From the NCBI GenBank assembly GCA_017621155.1, contig JAGATP010000010.1:1-64000 (forward strand): a DNA stretch of 64,000 bases, read 5' to 3'. The position numbers and the translations under genes were made by a program. Origin of the DNA: Clostridia bacterium. Its GTDB lineage: Bacteria > Bacillota > Clostridia > Christensenellales > Borkfalkiaceae. How positions within the stretch are numbered: the first letter of the stretch is position 1; each line of letters starts with the position of its first letter. The notes beneath the pieces are model-generated. The model saw only the letters and a program-made list of their open reading frames with translations, had not been told where the DNA came from and searched no databases. This document shows positions 1 through 8,356 of the stretch, piece after piece.

Positions 1-183
1 GGCTCCGCCCTCTTCCTCTGCCTCATCTGCATTCTAACCATGCCCGACTTCTTCTACCTCGGTTGGAGCGACCTGACCTTCTCCTTCATCGAAGTTCTGT
101 ACCTCGTATTCATTCTCGTTCTTTGCTTCCCCCTTTCCAAACTTCTCATCCGATTCTTTGAAAAGCTGAACAAGGAATCCTAA
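1..183 (+). CDS. C-terminal end of an integral membrane protein (partial)
   Basis: The first 60 codons read open from the window edge to a TAA and encode two hydrophobic stretches (around LFLCLICIL and IEVLYLVFILVLCF) followed by a short basic and charged tail ending KLNKES. This is the end of a polytopic membrane protein whose start lies outside the window. The family cannot be named from this fragment. It lies 25 bases before the next gene on the same strand and is probably co-transcribed with it. Confidence 0.6.
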   Translation, partial: GSALFLCLICILTMPDFFYLGWSDLTFSFIEVLYLVFILVLCFPLSKLLIRFFEKLNKES

Positions 184-208
184 TATCCCTCTTTTCCGGA
201 GGTTTTCT

Positions 209-658
209 ATGGTCATCGGCATCTTCGGCGAAAGCTGCGTCGGAAAATCTACGCTTGCTAACCGCTTACATCAAATCATCGGCGGAACGCTTGTTTCCGG
301 AAAAGATTATTTGCGCCTTGCAAAAAATGAGACGATCGCCAAAAAGCTCTTTCAAAAAAAGCTGGAAAACGCCAAAGAGGAGCACATCATCTACGTCCTG
401 ACGGAAAAAGAACTCCTCTCCCTGCTCCCCGCTTTTGCCGTCCGCGTACGCATGACGGCAGAGCTTTCCGTCATTACCGAGCGTTTCGCCGCCCGTATGC
501 ACGGCAATTTGCCCGATCCCGTCAGAGAAATGCTGAAGCGCAAGCACGGCGTCTTCGACGACGAACCGTGCGACGTCTGGATTAAGGACGGGGACGATCT
601 CGACAAAGCGTGTCACTTGATCGTACAAAAAATCGAAAAAAAGCCTGACGCCCGCTAA
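209..658 (+). CDS. Small P-loop kinase-like NTPase
   Basis: A 149-residue cytoplasmic protein that begins with a Walker A loop (GESCVGKST, residues 7-15), the layout of cytidylate/shikimate-type small-molecule kinases. A strong GGAGG sits 8 bases before the ATG. The middle holds a conserved-looking R-x-R and ERFAAR segment compatible with a lid region, but no Walker B motif is obvious and the substrate cannot be named. It follows a membrane-protein gene on the same strand and ends in a strong hairpin terminator. It may be a nucleotide or metabolite kinase, or a general AAA-type ATPase; the nucleotide-binding assignment is firm, the function is not. Confidence 0.7.
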   Translation: MVIGIFGESCVGKSTLANRLHQIIGGTLVSGKDYLRLAKNETIAKKLFQKKLENAKEEHIIYVLTEKELLSLLPAFAVRVRMTAELSVITERFAARMHGNLPDPVREMLKRKHGVFDDEPCDVWIKDGDDLDKACHLIVQKIEKKPDAR

Positions 659-664
659 AAAGCA

Positions 665-697
665 AAATCCCTGCAATAACCTTGCAGGGATTTTTTT
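665..697. terminator. Bidirectional intrinsic terminator
   Basis: An 11-bp perfect stem (AATCCCTGCAA / TTGCAGGGATT) with a 5-base loop is followed by seven T on the plus strand, and by a T-rich stretch on the minus strand. It separates the convergent kinase-like gene and the AEC transporter gene. Confidence 0.85.
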
Positions 698-713
698 CGT
701 ATCTTTTGCCCCT

Positions 714-1646
714 CTACAGAAGGGGAATAAGCAGGGACATGACGGGAATGGTGAGGACGGACGCCATCGTTCCGAGCAGGACGAGGTTTGCCGCCGTATC
801 CTGTCCCTCGCCGATGAGCTCGGCGAAGTTGAGGACGACGCTCGCAACGGGCGCACAGCTCAAAATAAACAGGGTGATTTTGATGTTCTGCTCGACGGGG
901 AGAAGAAATGCGATCAAAAAGACAATCAGGGGGAACAAAATCTGCTTGAAGCCGATCATGGCGTAAAGAAAAGGCTTGTCAAACAGGCGCTTGAGCGGAA
1001 TGGTCGCAAGCCGCATTCCCATCACGAGCATACAAAGGGGTGTGGTCATTCTGCCCAGGAGCTCCACAACGCGATACAGCTGATCGGGCAGGGTGATATG
1101 GAAGGCAAAGAGCGGAATTGCCACGAGGCAGGCGAGTACCGCGGGATTGAGAATGAGTTTTTTGATGCTGATGTAACGCCGATCGAGAGAGATGACATAA
1201 GAGCCGAACGTCCAGCCGATGAGATTCATCGAAACGGCGAACATATTGGAAAAGACGATCGCCTCGGGATATTCCGGCAGCAGCGCTTCGAGAAGGGGCA
1301 CGCCCAAAAAGGCGCAGTTGCCGAAGACGGACGCCACGGTGCAGATGCGGTATCTCACGTCCTCTTTCTTCTTTCGGATGCAGAAAAAGAACGCGCCCAT
1401 GATGATAAGCTGCAAGAGCAGGGTCGTGCAAAAGAACAGCACCATGTTTTGGACGAGGGGAAGGCTCGCCTCCACCCGTTGAAAGGAATAGAGCATGAGA
1501 CAGGGCTGCGAAACGTACATCAGGAGCGTAGCAAAAGCAGGAATGCTTTCCTGCTTGACTGCTTTGACTTTGATCATGAGATACCCCGGCACGGCGTAGA
1601 GAAGCATGACGGCGACCGTCACCAAGGTAATGAAAAAATAGGACAT
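714..1646 (-). CDS. AEC (auxin efflux carrier) family transporter
   Basis: 310 residues with about ten hydrophobic helices arranged as two halves, the pattern of the auxin efflux carrier/malonate transporter family. Family members export or import organic acids or amino-acid-like anions; the substrate here is unknown. The N-terminal half contains P-G-Y at residues 20-22 and an SQPCLML segment typical of the first conserved region; the C-terminal half has the A-P-V-A-S motif near residue 276. GGAGAA lies 5 bases before the ATG. It starts 12 bases after the leucine-rich-repeat protein gene on the same strand, so both probably share the promoter upstream of that gene. Confidence 0.85.
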   Translation of the reverse strand: MSYFFITLVTVAVMLLYAVPGYLMIKVKAVKQESIPAFATLLMYVSQPCLMLYSFQRVEASLPLVQNMVLFFCTTLLLQLIIMGAFFFCIRKKKEDVRYRICTVASVFGNCAFLGVPLLEALLPEYPEAIVFSNMFAVSMNLIGWTFGSYVISLDRRYISIKKLILNPAVLACLVAIPLFAFHITLPDQLYRVVELLGRMTTPLCMLVMGMRLATIPLKRLFDKPFLYAMIGFKQILFPLIVFLIAFLLPVEQNIKITLFILSCAPVASVVLNFAELIGEGQDTAANLVLLGTMASVLTIPVMSLLIPLL

Positions 1647-1658
1647 AAATTCTCCGAA

Positions 1659-3146
1659 TCAATAATCCATAAAGGGGCCGAAGGTCGTATTTTCGCACCA
1701 ACCGTCCACTTTGACGACGGCATCCCAAACCCCTTCGAAATGAGGGAAGGACACCTCTCCGATGTACGAGAACGCGCCGACGTCGATGAGCTCCAAGCTC
1801 ATCGGAAAATAGACCACTCTCAACCCGGTGCAGGCGGCAAAGGCGTAAGAGCCGATTTGCTTGACGGAAGAGGGAATGCGGATCTCATACAGCGCGCTGC
1901 ACTGCGCAAAGGCAGAGGAGGGAATCGCCGTCGTTCCGTTTGTAAGATCGACAGAAGTGAGAGAAGGACAGCTTGCGAACATCGCCTCTCCCAAAATCGG
2001 AGCGTCGACGCGCACGCTTTCTAGCTGCTTGCAGTCCCGATACGCCCCCTCGCCGATTTCCAGCACGGAGGAAGGCACGCTCGCCGTGTGCAACGTTGAA
2101 CCCGAAAAGGCGCTGCTCCCGATCGATAGGATATTTTTATGCAGGGAAACTTCCGTCACTTTTTTGCCGAAGAAAGCGCCTTCGCCGATGGAAACGACGG
2201 GAAGTCCTTCGTAATAATAGGGAATGACGACTTCGCTCTCCGTTCCCGTATAGGAGGCAACCTCCGCACCGCCCTTGACGGAGCGATAGGTCAGCCCTTC
2301 CGTGCCGTCCACGCCGAGCACTTCGACTTCGCAGGTGGCGGAAAGCCCCTCGTAGGAGACGGTAATCGTGCATTTGCCCGCTTTCAGCGTCCCCTCGATC
2401 GTATAATCGGTGGAAAGAGAGCCTACTCCCTTTCTTGTGTATACGACGTCGAGGAAGGGGCGAAGGGCGTCGACGGATTGACCCGAATAGACGGTCGGCG
2501 TCCCCTTAAACTGAATGGAGAGACTGTCTTTGGGCTTCTTGCCCTGCGCCACGCCGAGCAAAATCATCAGGACGCCCGCCGCAATGGCAATGAGGGACAA
2601 AATGACGACGAGCGGGCCGACCCATGCGTTCTTCTTTTTCTTTGCGACGTCGCGCTCGTAGACCACGTCGTCGAGCGCCTCGTAAGCGTAGTAATCGACG
2701 TGTTTTTTCCTGGAGCGATCCATCTGATACGCTGCGCTCCGCCGCGCGTTTTCGATGCGCATCGCCTCGTACTTATAGTATTCGTACAGCCGCCCTTCGG
2801 AATGGGCAAGGGCGCGCCTGCAATAGGGATCGTCGAAAATCCGCTTTCTGCGCAGAAGGGTACAGACGGGGAAAGTGTAATTCCCCCGCTTTTCATAGAG
2901 GACGCCGTTGCGGCACAACAAAATTCCCCAATCGGCGCGCGCGCAATCGGGGTATTTGTGCAAAAGAGCGGAAAACTCCTCTCCCGCTCCATGAAAATCT
3001 CCTGCGCGCAAACGCTCGTATGCGGACGATAACGGCACAAAAAGCTCCTGCGGTTCTTCCGAAAAGGGAAGCCCGCATTCACTGCAAACCGTAATTCCGT
3101 TTTCCGCGAGGGGCATCCCCCCGCATACTTCGCAGATTTGTTCCAT
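1659..3146 (-). CDS. Zinc-ribbon, single-TM, Ig-like and leucine-rich-repeat protein
   Basis: 495 residues in clear modules. Residues 1-30 form a zinc ribbon (C-x2-C near the start and a second C-x2-C at about 21-24), followed by a helical segment. A single transmembrane helix lies at about 176-200. After it comes a bacterial Ig-like beta domain (about 215-280), then five or six LRR_5/BspA-type repeats (IGEGAFFGKKVTEV, IGSSAFSGSTL, IPSSAFAQCSAL, IGSYAFAACTGL). The topology implies an internal zinc ribbon and an external repeat domain, probably a surface adhesin or scaffold. A consensus promoter lies just upstream. Partner and ligand are unknown. Confidence 0.75.
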   Translation of the reverse strand: MEQICEVCGGMPLAENGITVCSECGLPFSEEPQELFVPLSSAYERLRAGDFHGAGEEFSALLHKYPDCARADWGILLCRNGVLYEKRGNYTFPVCTLLRRKRIFDDPYCRRALAHSEGRLYEYYKYEAMRIENARRSAAYQMDRSRKKHVDYYAYEALDDVVYERDVAKKKKNAWVGPLVVILSLIAIAAGVLMILLGVAQGKKPKDSLSIQFKGTPTVYSGQSVDALRPFLDVVYTRKGVGSLSTDYTIEGTLKAGKCTITVSYEGLSATCEVEVLGVDGTEGLTYRSVKGGAEVASYTGTESEVVIPYYYEGLPVVSIGEGAFFGKKVTEVSLHKNILSIGSSAFSGSTLHTASVPSSVLEIGEGAYRDCKQLESVRVDAPILGEAMFASCPSLTSVDLTNGTTAIPSSAFAQCSALYEIRIPSSVKQIGSYAFAACTGLRVVYFPMSLELIDVGAFSYIGEVSFPHFEGVWDAVVKVDGWCENTTFGPFMDY

Positions 3147-3161
3147 AATTCGTCCTATTTC

Positions 3162-3190
3162 ATTATAACACGACTTTTTTCGTTTGTCAA
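3162..3190 (-). promoter_or_regulatory. Sigma-A promoter of the LRR protein/AEC unit
   Basis: Minus strand: TTGACA (3190-3185), 17-base spacer, TATAAT (3167-3162), both hexamers perfect. It points into the LRR protein gene, whose ATG is 16 bases downstream of the -10, so the leader is very short. Confidence 0.85.
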
Positions 3191-3237
3191 TCCGGCGAAG
3201 CGAAAATTACCTTTCGGGCAAAAAAACAATGCAAAAA

Positions 3238-4185
3238 CTATCCTTCGGGGAAAATTTCGTCGATGAGCGCGCGAAGCGCCTCTTCCGTTTCCGCCCGAAA
3301 GAGCCGATCCTTAAAGCGAACGGAATCGCGCATTCCCTTGATGTAAAACGCCACCATTTTCCGCATAAAAACGACGGTAAAATGGGGAGAAAACAGCCGC
3401 ATCGTGTCCTCCAGCTCTTCCAGAATCATCTGCCTTTTGGAGTCCTTTTTCGCCCCCGTCAGGTCGGCGAAAATCTGTGGGTTAGAAAGCGCGCCCCGTG
3501 CGATCATGATGCCGTCCGCACCCGTCCGATCAAGGAGAAGCCTCGCGCTCTCCTCGTCCATCACGCCGCCGTTGGCGATGACGGGAATGCGCACCGCCTG
3601 CTTCGCCCTTGCGATTTCGTCATAGCGAACTTCGCCCGCGTACACCTGTTCCCTCGTCCTGCCGTGAACGGTGATCATGTCCGCCCCCGCGTCCTCGCAG
3701 AGCTTGGCAAAGTCCTCGGTCACGATTCTCTTCTCGTCCAATCCGACGCGGAACTTGACGGAAACACGCTTTCCGCTCTTTTTGACCTCCCGTATGATCT
3801 CAGACGCGAGCGGGAAATCGGAAAGCAGCGCGCTCCCCTCCCCGTTCTTGACGATTTTCGGCATGGGACAGCCCATGTTGAGATCGACGAGATCGACCTT
3901 TGAAAGCGTCTCGCTCTCCGCAACCTGCCTTAAGAGCGCGGGGTCTTTCCCGAAGAGCTGTACCGTTTTGATTTTCTCTTCCTCTTCGGTATGAAGAAGC
4001 GCCTCCGTCCCCTTGGGATTGAACAAAAACCCGCGGGCATTCATCATTTCGGGGAAAGTGAGCCCCGCCCCGTATTTGAGACACTGTTTGCGGAAGGGAT
4101 AATTCGTATATCCCGCGAGCGGCGCCAAAAAGACGTTGTTGGGGACGACGAGATCGCCTATCCTCACTTCGTGGGTTGCAAGCAT
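3238..4185 (-). CDS. dus: tRNA-dihydrouridine synthase (Dus/DusB family)
   Basis: A 315-residue FMN-dependent enzyme that reduces uridines in the tRNA D-loop. It shows the family landmarks: N-terminal LAPLAGYTNYPFR (FMN-binding barrel start), DLNMGCPMPKIV with the catalytic cysteine in NMGCP, KFRVG, TVHGRTREQ and IANGGV, then GADGIMIARGA for phosphate binding, and a helical C-terminal RNA-binding part. Its ATG overlaps the end of the MazG-fusion gene by 22 bases and a GAGGGCGAAGGA segment precedes it, so the two are translationally coupled. Confidence 0.93.
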   Translation of the reverse strand: MLATHEVRIGDLVVPNNVFLAPLAGYTNYPFRKQCLKYGAGLTFPEMMNARGFLFNPKGTEALLHTEEEEKIKTVQLFGKDPALLRQVAESETLSKVDLVDLNMGCPMPKIVKNGEGSALLSDFPLASEIIREVKKSGKRVSVKFRVGLDEKRIVTEDFAKLCEDAGADMITVHGRTREQVYAGEVRYDEIARAKQAVRIPVIANGGVMDEESARLLLDRTGADGIMIARGALSNPQIFADLTGAKKDSKRQMILEELEDTMRLFSPHFTVVFMRKMVAFYIKGMRDSVRFKDRLFRAETEEALRALIDEIFPEG

Positions 4186-5579
4186 TCCTTCGCCCTCCGA
4201 TAATAGGAATCGAGCGTCTCCCCGTCAAGCTCTTCCATACGCTTGCCGTCGGCAAGCACCAGCTCCTCCGTCTTGGCAAAGCGGGAAATAAACTTGTCCA
4301 CTGTCCCCTTTAAGGCGAACTCCGCGTCCACCTTCAAGAGCCTTGCGACGTTGACGATTGAAAAGAGAATATCTCCAAGCTCTTCGGCAATCTCCTCCTC
4401 TTTTTCCTTTCGGCAGGCTTCCTTGAATTCCTCGATTTCTCCCAAAGTGTGGAAAAGCGCGCTCTCCGCAGAGGGAAAGTCCATTCCGGATTTTCCCGCC
4501 CGCTTTCCGACCTTTTGCGCCCGCATGAGGGCGGGCATCGCCTTCGGCACGTCGGCAACGGAATCCGAAAAGGTCTTTTGTCCCTTCTCGATCCGCTTGT
4601 TCTTATCCCAGACGCCGAGCGCCTCCTGATCTCCCGAAGCCTTGTCTTCCCCGAAAATGTGCGAATGGCGGAAGATCAGCTTTTTGCAGAGCGCGGTGAT
4701 GGCGTCGATGGAGTCAAACGCCCCCTCTTCCTCCTTGATGACGGCGTGAAAGACCGCCTGCAATAACACGTCGCCCGTCTCCTCGCGGATGTGCTCGTCC
4801 TCTCCGCTCTCGATGGCGTCCAGAAGCTCGTACGCCTCTTCGACGACGTTGGTCTTGATGGATTCGTTCGTCTGCACCCTGTCCCAAGGACACCCGCCGG
4901 GCGCGCGCAGCAGCCGAACGAGATTCTCCAGATCGGTGAAGTCAAAGCGCTCCTTTTTGAGAAGGGGAAGCTCTTCGATACAGACGGCGGTGCGGTAATC
5001 GTATTCCCCCTGCCGATCAAGCTCGTAGAGGAGGATGCGCCTTTGCTCTTCCCCGTGGAAAAACGTCACCGCGCACTCCTCGCCGAGGAGCTTGGAAAGG
5101 TGAAGCTTTACGTCCCCCGCCAAAAAGGCGTTGTCGAGATCGTAGACGACGAGCGGAAGAGAAGCCCGCTCGTAAGATTGACAATCATAGGCGGAAAGGG
5201 CGGTATACCGATCGAATCCCGCGCGCGAGGCGAAGTGCGCCGCCTTGGAGACGCCGTCGATGACGACGGTCTTCGCCCTTTGTCGAATGTACGCGCTCGC
5301 CCTGTCCTCGGAGACGGAGCCGTCCACGAGATAACACACGTCCCCCTCTCGCCCTAAGCGCAGCACCTCTTTTGCAATGTTTTTTTGCAGCGTATCGAAA
5401 TTTCTCGACTTTTCATAGAGCGCGTCCAGACACTCATACGCCACGCCGAGCGACTTTACGCTCTCGGCGGATGCCGCCAATTCGGTACGAAGGAGCACCT
5501 TCTTTGCTCCCCGAATGGCTTCTTCCGCCCGCTTCGTAAGGTCTCCTTTTTCCATGCCCAAGCCAATGATTGTAATCAT
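4164..5579 (-). CDS. yabN: Tetrapyrrole methylase-MazG nucleotide pyrophosphohydrolase fusion (YabN-like)
   Basis: A 471-residue fusion. The N-terminal ~210 residues look like the SAM-dependent tetrapyrrole (corrin/porphyrin) methylase fold: starts ITIIGLGMEKGDLT, then YLVDGSVSEDRAS in place of the usual GDP motif. The C-terminal ~250 residues are a full MazG with two domains: LLRAPGGCPWDRVQTNESIKTNVVEEAYE, then the EExxE metal-binding helix in EEIAEELGDILFSIVNVAR. MazG hydrolyses NTPs to NMP and PPi. AAGGAG lies 6 bases before the ATG, which sits 146 bases inside the end of the flippase gene. The gene order flippase-YabN matches Bacillus yabM-yabN. Methylase activity is uncertain because its glycine-rich motif is altered. 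Confidence 0.92.
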   Translation of the reverse strand: MITIIGLGMEKGDLTKRAEEAIRGAKKVLLRTELAASAESVKSLGVAYECLDALYEKSRNFDTLQKNIAKEVLRLGREGDVCYLVDGSVSEDRASAYIRQRAKTVVIDGVSKAAHFASRAGFDRYTALSAYDCQSYERASLPLVVYDLDNAFLAGDVKLHLSKLLGEECAVTFFHGEEQRRILLYELDRQGEYDYRTAVCIEELPLLKKERFDFTDLENLVRLLRAPGGCPWDRVQTNESIKTNVVEEAYELLDAIESGEDEHIREETGDVLLQAVFHAVIKEEEGAFDSIDAITALCKKLIFRHSHIFGEDKASGDQEALGVWDKNKRIEKGQKTFSDSVADVPKAMPALMRAQKVGKRAGKSGMDFPSAESALFHTLGEIEEFKEACRKEKEEEIAEELGDILFSIVNVARLLKVDAEFALKGTVDKFISRFAKTEELVLADGKRMEELDGETLDSYYRRAKECLQPTK

Positions 5580-6795
5580 AGTTCTTCTCCTTATATGCTA
5601 TAATATACAGCAATTCGAAGAAAAAGGCAACCAAATAACAGAGATCAAAGCAAATCGCGCCGCCGAAAAGTCCGAATCGCGGGAGGAGAAAAAGCTCGGC
5701 GGCGAGCTTTACCGTGCAGCCGAGAAGAAGTCCCAAAAGAGAGCCTTCCGCCCTTCCCATGCCCGCAAGACAGCCCGAAAGGGTCTCGACGAGGGGCAGA
5801 AACAGGGCGACGGGAGAGAGCATGCGCACGAGCGCAATCATGACGTCCTCCTGATCGGGGGGCAAGTGAAACACGACGGCGGAGAACTCGGGCAGCAGAA
5901 GAAGGGTCAAAAAGGCGGGAACTGCCAAAAGGGAGGTGATCTGAACGGCAAAGCCGACCTCTTTTTTCCCGCTCGCGATGCGCGGAATCACGGCAGTAGC
6001 GATTCCGTAGGAGAGAGACGCGGGAAGGGAGACGAAGGTCAGGGCGCAGCCCGACAGAATGCCGTACCCTGAAACGCCGCCCTCGCCCAGGAGCCCGACG
6101 ATGAAAAAGCTGTCCAAAAAGGAGGAAAGAGGCAGGACGGATGCGGACAGCATATAGGGAAGGGTGCTGCGAAGGAGATATTTCCCTTGCACCGAAGACT
6201 GCTTCTTCTCCCTCTTTAAGGACAAAAGGTACAAAAAGGCGAGCGCTTCCCCTGCCGTGACGGCAAAGAGAATGCCCCATACCGCCTTGTCGAGATCGTT
6301 TCTCCAAAGATAGGCAAACAGGAGTCCCGCCGCAACCTTGACGGACGACTCGATGACCTCGGAGATCGCCGTGGGCAGCATCTTGTTTTTTCCCTGAAAA
6401 TACCCCCGCAGAATGGAAATTCCCGAGACAAAGGCAACGGAGGGAGAGAGCGCCAAATACCCCAAAAACAGCCCCTTTTGCCCCTGAAAGAGGGCGAGCG
6501 GAAGGGACAGTGCCGCCATCAGAAGGGAAAGAAGAACGCCCAGCGGAAAAAAGGTGCGAAAGGCACGGGAGAGACAATCCTTTCCGCTCGCGGTCAGGCG
6601 GGAGATCGCAGAGGGAATCCCGACCGAGGACAGAGTCAGAAGGAGCAGATAGACGGGATAAACCATCTGATAGCGACCGATCCCCTCGCTGCCGATGAGG
6701 GAGACGAGGGGAATTTTATAGAGCGCGCCGAGCGCCTTGGAGAGAAACGCACCCAGCGTCAGGCAAAACGCACCCTTTAAAAAACCGTATTTCAT
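5434..6795 (-). CDS. Polysaccharide/lipid flippase, SpoVB-YabM (MVF/MATE-like) family
   Basis: About 453 residues from the ATG at 6795 (MKYGFLKGAF), chosen because the family motif GAFLSKALGALYKIPL follows at once; a longer open frame upstream to 6906 runs through a terminator and was not used. Roughly 12 transmembrane helices. YabM/SpoVB proteins flip lipid-linked peptidoglycan or polysaccharide precursors and are linked to spore cortex formation. The last 48 codons overlap the start of the MazG-fusion gene in another frame and give a basic, non-membrane tail unlike the family, so the gene may have lost its normal stop. No strong ribosome binding site is visible before 6795. Confidence 0.85.
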   Translation of the reverse strand: MKYGFLKGAFCLTLGAFLSKALGALYKIPLVSLIGSEGIGRYQMVYPVYLLLLTLSSVGIPSAISRLTASGKDCLSRAFRTFFPLGVLLSLLMAALSLPLALFQGQKGLFLGYLALSPSVAFVSGISILRGYFQGKNKMLPTAISEVIESSVKVAAGLLFAYLWRNDLDKAVWGILFAVTAGEALAFLYLLSLKREKKQSSVQGKYLLRSTLPYMLSASVLPLSSFLDSFFIVGLLGEGGVSGYGILSGCALTFVSLPASLSYGIATAVIPRIASGKKEVGFAVQITSLLAVPAFLTLLLLPEFSAVVFHLPPDQEDVMIALVRMLSPVALFLPLVETLSGCLAGMGRAEGSLLGLLLGCTVKLAAELFLLPRFGLFGGAICFDLCYLVAFFFELLYIIAYKEKNYDYNHWLGHGKRRPYEAGGRSHSGSKEGAPSYRIGGIRRERKVARRGV

Positions 6796-6857
6796 AGTAA
6801 GAGTTTTTGCAGTTTGCGTTATTTTAGTCCTTTGCCCGTTTTTCCGCAAAAAAAGAA

Positions 6858-6876
6858 GGATTGCCAAAAACAATCC
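6858..6876 (-). terminator. Intrinsic terminator upstream of the flippase gene
   Basis: Minus strand: 6-bp stem GGATTG / CAATCC with a 7-base loop, followed by TTCTTTTTTT. It is the second of two hairpins between the DUF1963 gene and the flippase gene. Confidence 0.6.
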
Positions 6877-6918
6877 TCCCATAACGAATCTTTTATAGCA
6901 CTGCACAGATCCGCGACC

Positions 6919-6954
6919 AAAAAGCGCTCGGACAAACTGTCCGAGCGCTTTTCG
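6919..6954. terminator. Strong intrinsic terminator after the DUF1963 gene
   Basis: Stem AAAAGCGCTCGGA pairs with TCCGAGCGCTTTT around a 7-base loop, with T tracts on both sides. It ends transcription of the DUF1963 gene on the minus strand. Confidence 0.85.
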
Positions 6955-6969
6955 TTTTTTGCAAAATAT

Positions 6970-7878
6970 TTAATAGCATTGTAAAATAAGCCATACTCGA
7001 TCGAAACGACGATTGACAAGATCCTCTTTTCGAATCCAGAAGTAAAGCCGTCCGCCGTCACCGAACATCAGTTCAAAGTCATCGCTCTCCACCGTATCTA
7101 ATTGCAAAAGCAACTGCCATTTTTCTTGGCTTGCGTGTTCGGCTTCCTCCCGCACTTCCTGCGGAATCTTACCTTCTCCAAGATGATAACCATTGCCGAT
7201 CAGATCGCACTCCGGTTCCATTCTCGACTGAATCGCATCCGCCCAACCGAGCAGTTTTGTAATATTCTCGTTCTCTCCCGTATGCAAAGCCTCGAAAAAT
7301 TCCTCATATTCGTCCGAATCGTATTTTTCAGGCAAACTCTCATAATCGGGATACGAATCCGTTGATGTAAGCGTAATTGCAAGCGAAGGAAAGCGATAAT
7401 TTTCGGCAAGATCGACGGGAAACGGTGTGGGAATAAGCTCGTTTGCGTTCTCAAACCAATACACACGTGCACAACCCGCATCTTCGGGATCATCGCCCCA
7501 GCGATTGCTCTCAATAGAGTAGAAGAAGCTCAATAGACCCGTGTGCGGTAAAAGACCATCCTTGTCGTATGCGGCAAACTTGCTGCAATCAAACTGTGCA
7601 AGAAAGGCAAGCGGACGAGGCTTTATCGCACCTGTCGAATCGTCAACAGAATCCGTTTCAAAGTAAGGCCATTTGAAATCTTTCGGCGCATGCGGCATAC
7701 CGCCAAAGTGCATAAGACTTTCCCCATCTGCACATCCTTCGATTTTCACGCCAATACAAGCTCGAAGCAGTTCGATATACTTCTCTTTCAATGCCTCTAA
7801 ATCTGTATTGCAATCATTCACGATTTCCACAGTCGTTTTCTTTCTGAAAAACTCTTTTAATTTATCTAAGATAGACAC
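6970..7878 (-). CDS. DUF1963/YwqG-family protein
   Basis: 302 residues, GTG start with GAGAGGAAG upstream. It matches the YwqG/DUF1963 family: GGMPHAPKDFKWPY near the start, then PLAFLAQFDCSKFAAYD, LPHTGLLSFFYS, WGDDPEDAGCARVYWF, and a C-terminal QLDTVESDDFELMFGDGGRLYFWIRKEDL, the acidic strand typical of the family. The role of YwqG proteins is not established; they often sit in toxin/immunity or accessory loci. The gene is noticeably more AT-rich than its neighbours and lies between spoVT and the flippase, a place normally free of other genes, which suggests insertion. It is closed off by its own strong terminator. Confidence 0.85.
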   Translation of the reverse strand: MSILDKLKEFFRKKTTVEIVNDCNTDLEALKEKYIELLRACIGVKIEGCADGESLMHFGGMPHAPKDFKWPYFETDSVDDSTGAIKPRPLAFLAQFDCSKFAAYDKDGLLPHTGLLSFFYSIESNRWGDDPEDAGCARVYWFENANELIPTPFPVDLAENYRFPSLAITLTSTDSYPDYESLPEKYDSDEYEEFFEALHTGENENITKLLGWADAIQSRMEPECDLIGNGYHLGEGKIPQEVREEAEHASQEKWQLLLQLDTVESDDFELMFGDGGRLYFWIRKEDLVNRRFDRVWLILQCY

Positions 7879-7941
7879 TCTTCCTCTCCGCTCAATTACT
7901 CTTTCTCGTACAATGATACGATCCTTTCGCTTCCTGAAAGC

Positions 7942-8235
7942 TTATTTGCCGACAAGTCCCGTAATGACGGGGATCACTGCCGACACGACGTAAATGACGA
8001 GCGCGACCCAATAGAGAATCTTCACCCAAAGCGCCTTGCCCCTCGAATATTCGTAGGCGGGAATGGCGACGCAGACCGCCATGGCGATTTGCCCGACGGC
8101 GACCAGAATGTCTCCGAGCCAGCCGAGGTTTCCCCCGACCAAGCCGAGCAATGCGTTGATCAGCAAGACGATTGCCGAAAGCGCGAGCGCCAAAAAGGCG
8201 CAGGTTTTGATGAGTCCGTTGTTGTTTTTACCCAT
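7942..8235 (-). CDS. Small three-helix membrane protein
   Basis: 97 residues from the ATG at 8235 with GGGAGG at a good distance (an in-frame extension to 8295 has no ribosome binding site). Three hydrophobic helices: about 10-30 (CAFLALALSAIVLLINALLG), 37-56 (ILVAVGQIAMAVCVAIPAY) and 70-92 (WVALVIYVVSAVIPVITGLVG). The size and the short cytoplasmic KNNNGL start suggest a small inner-membrane protein of unknown role. It lies between spoVT and the DUF1963 gene and may be part of the same inserted segment. Confidence 0.75.
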   Translation of the reverse strand: MGKNNNGLIKTCAFLALALSAIVLLINALLGLVGGNLGWLGDILVAVGQIAMAVCVAIPAYEYSRGKALWVKILYWVALVIYVVSAVIPVITGLVGK

Positions 8236-8320
8236 AATTTGCCTCCCTTTTTTGTTTTCTATTATATCACAATTCTCAGAAAAGTCAAGGGGCAAATGGC
8301 TGAAAACTTCAAAGGAGAGA

Positions 8321-8356
8321 AAAATTCCGCGGCGAACGTTCGCCGCGGAATTTTTT
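8321..8356. terminator. Intrinsic terminator of spoVT
   Basis: A near-perfect GC-rich palindrome (AAAATTCCGCGGCGAA, 2-base loop, TTCGCCGCGGAATTTT) with a T tract on both strands, starting right at the spoVT stop codon. Confidence 0.9.
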
